From Micromonosporaceae bacterium KJ-029 (lineage in GTDB: Bacteria > Actinomycetota > Actinomycetes > Mycobacteriales > Micromonosporaceae), in NCBI GenBank assembly GCA_005402585.1, contig BIFP01000022.1, positions 62,001 through 126,000 on the forward strand: a DNA stretch of 64,000 nucleotides. Reading direction: 5' to 3'. The number at the start of each line of letters is the position of its first letter. Positions within the stretch are counted from its first letter, which is position 1. The position numbers and the translations under genes are program-made. Below the pieces are notes generated by a model. It had not been told where the DNA came from and did no database searches. It was given only the letters and a program-made list of their open reading frames with translations. Positions 63,669-64,000 of this stretch are shown piece after piece.

Positions 63669-64000
63669 CTACTCCTCGAGCAGGTCGGGTTGGGCGCGGA
63701 CGATGTCGTCGTAGAGCGGGGCGAAGTTGAACCGGCCCATGCCCGGCGTGCCCATCAGGGCCGCCGTCGCCCGCGCGGCGTCCGGGCGGATCGGTACCGG
63801 CCGGCCGGCCGCCTCGGCGAGCAGTTGCACCTGGCAGCTGCGATCCATGGTGATGAACCACCACGCCGCCTCCTGCACGCTCCCGCCGACGGTGAGCAGG
63901 CCGTGATTGCGCAGGATCACCGCCTTGGCGTCGCCGAGCCGGTCGGCGATGTGCTTCGCCTCCCGCGACTCCAGGACCACGCCCTCGAAGCCGTCGTAGA
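63669..64000 (-). CDS. Class II aldolase/adducin family protein (C-terminal part only)
   Basis: About 110 C-terminal residues are visible; the gene continues past the right edge. AKAVILRNHGLLTVGGSVQEAAWWFITMD is the second metal-histidine block of class II aldolases (L-fuculose-phosphate aldolase type), and the C-terminus follows about 60 residues later. Members cleave or decarboxylate small sugars and hydroxy acids using a divalent metal. It is eight bases upstream of the ligase and probably in the same operon, so it may help make the acid that the ligase activates. The N-terminal half and its metal ligands cannot be seen. Confidence 0.85.
   Translation of the reverse strand, partial: YDGFEGVVLESREAKHIADRLGDAKAVILRNHGLLTVGGSVQEAAWWFITMDRSCQVQLLAEAAGRPVPIRPDAARATAALMGTPGMGRFNFAPLYDDIVRAQPDLLEE

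Overview
This is very GC-rich actinobacterial DNA. Its coding style (GTG starts, ATGA/GTGA overlaps, Tat signal, mycothiol- and F420-type enzymes) fits Micromonosporaceae or a relative. Nearly the whole 64 kb is one biosynthetic cluster for a nine-membered-type enediyne. No rRNA, tRNA or CRISPR array was seen.

Left part (1-13.8 kb), warhead: on the minus strand lie a P450 cut by the window edge (E7-like), a flavin reductase (E6-like), a hot-dog thioesterase (E10-like), the iterative enediyne PKS (KS-AT-ACP-KR-DH-PPTase), two DUF1702 proteins, a CopC-like exported protein and a small His-rich membrane protein. Divergent to them are an E8-like DUF5987 protein and an E9-like GMC oxidoreductase. 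A 1.6 kb gap with strong hairpins and an IS66-family transposase remnant follows.

Middle left (15.4-26.4 kb), mixed accessory region: AraC and MerR regulators, a small protein with a near-perfect 99-bp internal duplication, an SCP2 protein, a luciferase-like flavoenzyme, dTDP-glucose 4,6-dehydratase, an FAD monooxygenase, an HhH protein, an AhpD-like CxxC protein, a mycothiol-type DinB protein and a P450.

Centre (26.4-43.5 kb), tailoring: a forward operon carries a free-standing adenylation enzyme, an MIO tyrosine aminomutase, a DUF899 thioredoxin-like protein, a sugar aminotransferase, two tandem N-methyltransferases, an aldo/keto reductase and a glycosyltransferase. A reverse operon carries a PCP, a condensation enzyme with an altered HHxxxDG motif, an Eis-like acetyltransferase, a sugar epimerase and a second glycosyltransferase. 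A DHA2-type MFS pump, an FMN reductase, an SRPBCC protein and a DDN-type protein lie between them.

Right part (43.5-64 kb): a large AfsR/BTAD-NB-ARC regulator, an O-methyltransferase, an HpaB/SgcC-like hydroxylase, a B12-type radical SAM enzyme and a Tat-exported BBE-type oxidase. A five-gene deoxysugar operon follows (3-ketoreductase, 4-ketoreductase, 3-dehydrase, RmlA, 2,3-dehydratase), then an SgcF-like epoxide hydrolase, a P450, an acyl-CoA ligase and a truncated class II aldolase.

How it fits together (inference): the PKS makes the polyene that becomes the nine-membered core. The epoxide hydrolase opens a core epoxide. The aminomutase, adenylation enzyme, PCP, HpaB hydroxylase (with the E6 reductase) and condensation enzyme make and attach a beta-tyrosine unit. 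The sugar genes together match a forosamine-type 4-(dimethylamino)-2,3,4,6-tetradeoxyhexose, plus spare enzymes for a second deoxysugar, which matches the two glycosyltransferases. No chromoprotein apoprotein gene was recognised here. A 17-bp motif (CATCTC-N5-YTGCGS) recurs seven times, six times in intergenic promoter regions, and may be a cluster-wide operator.
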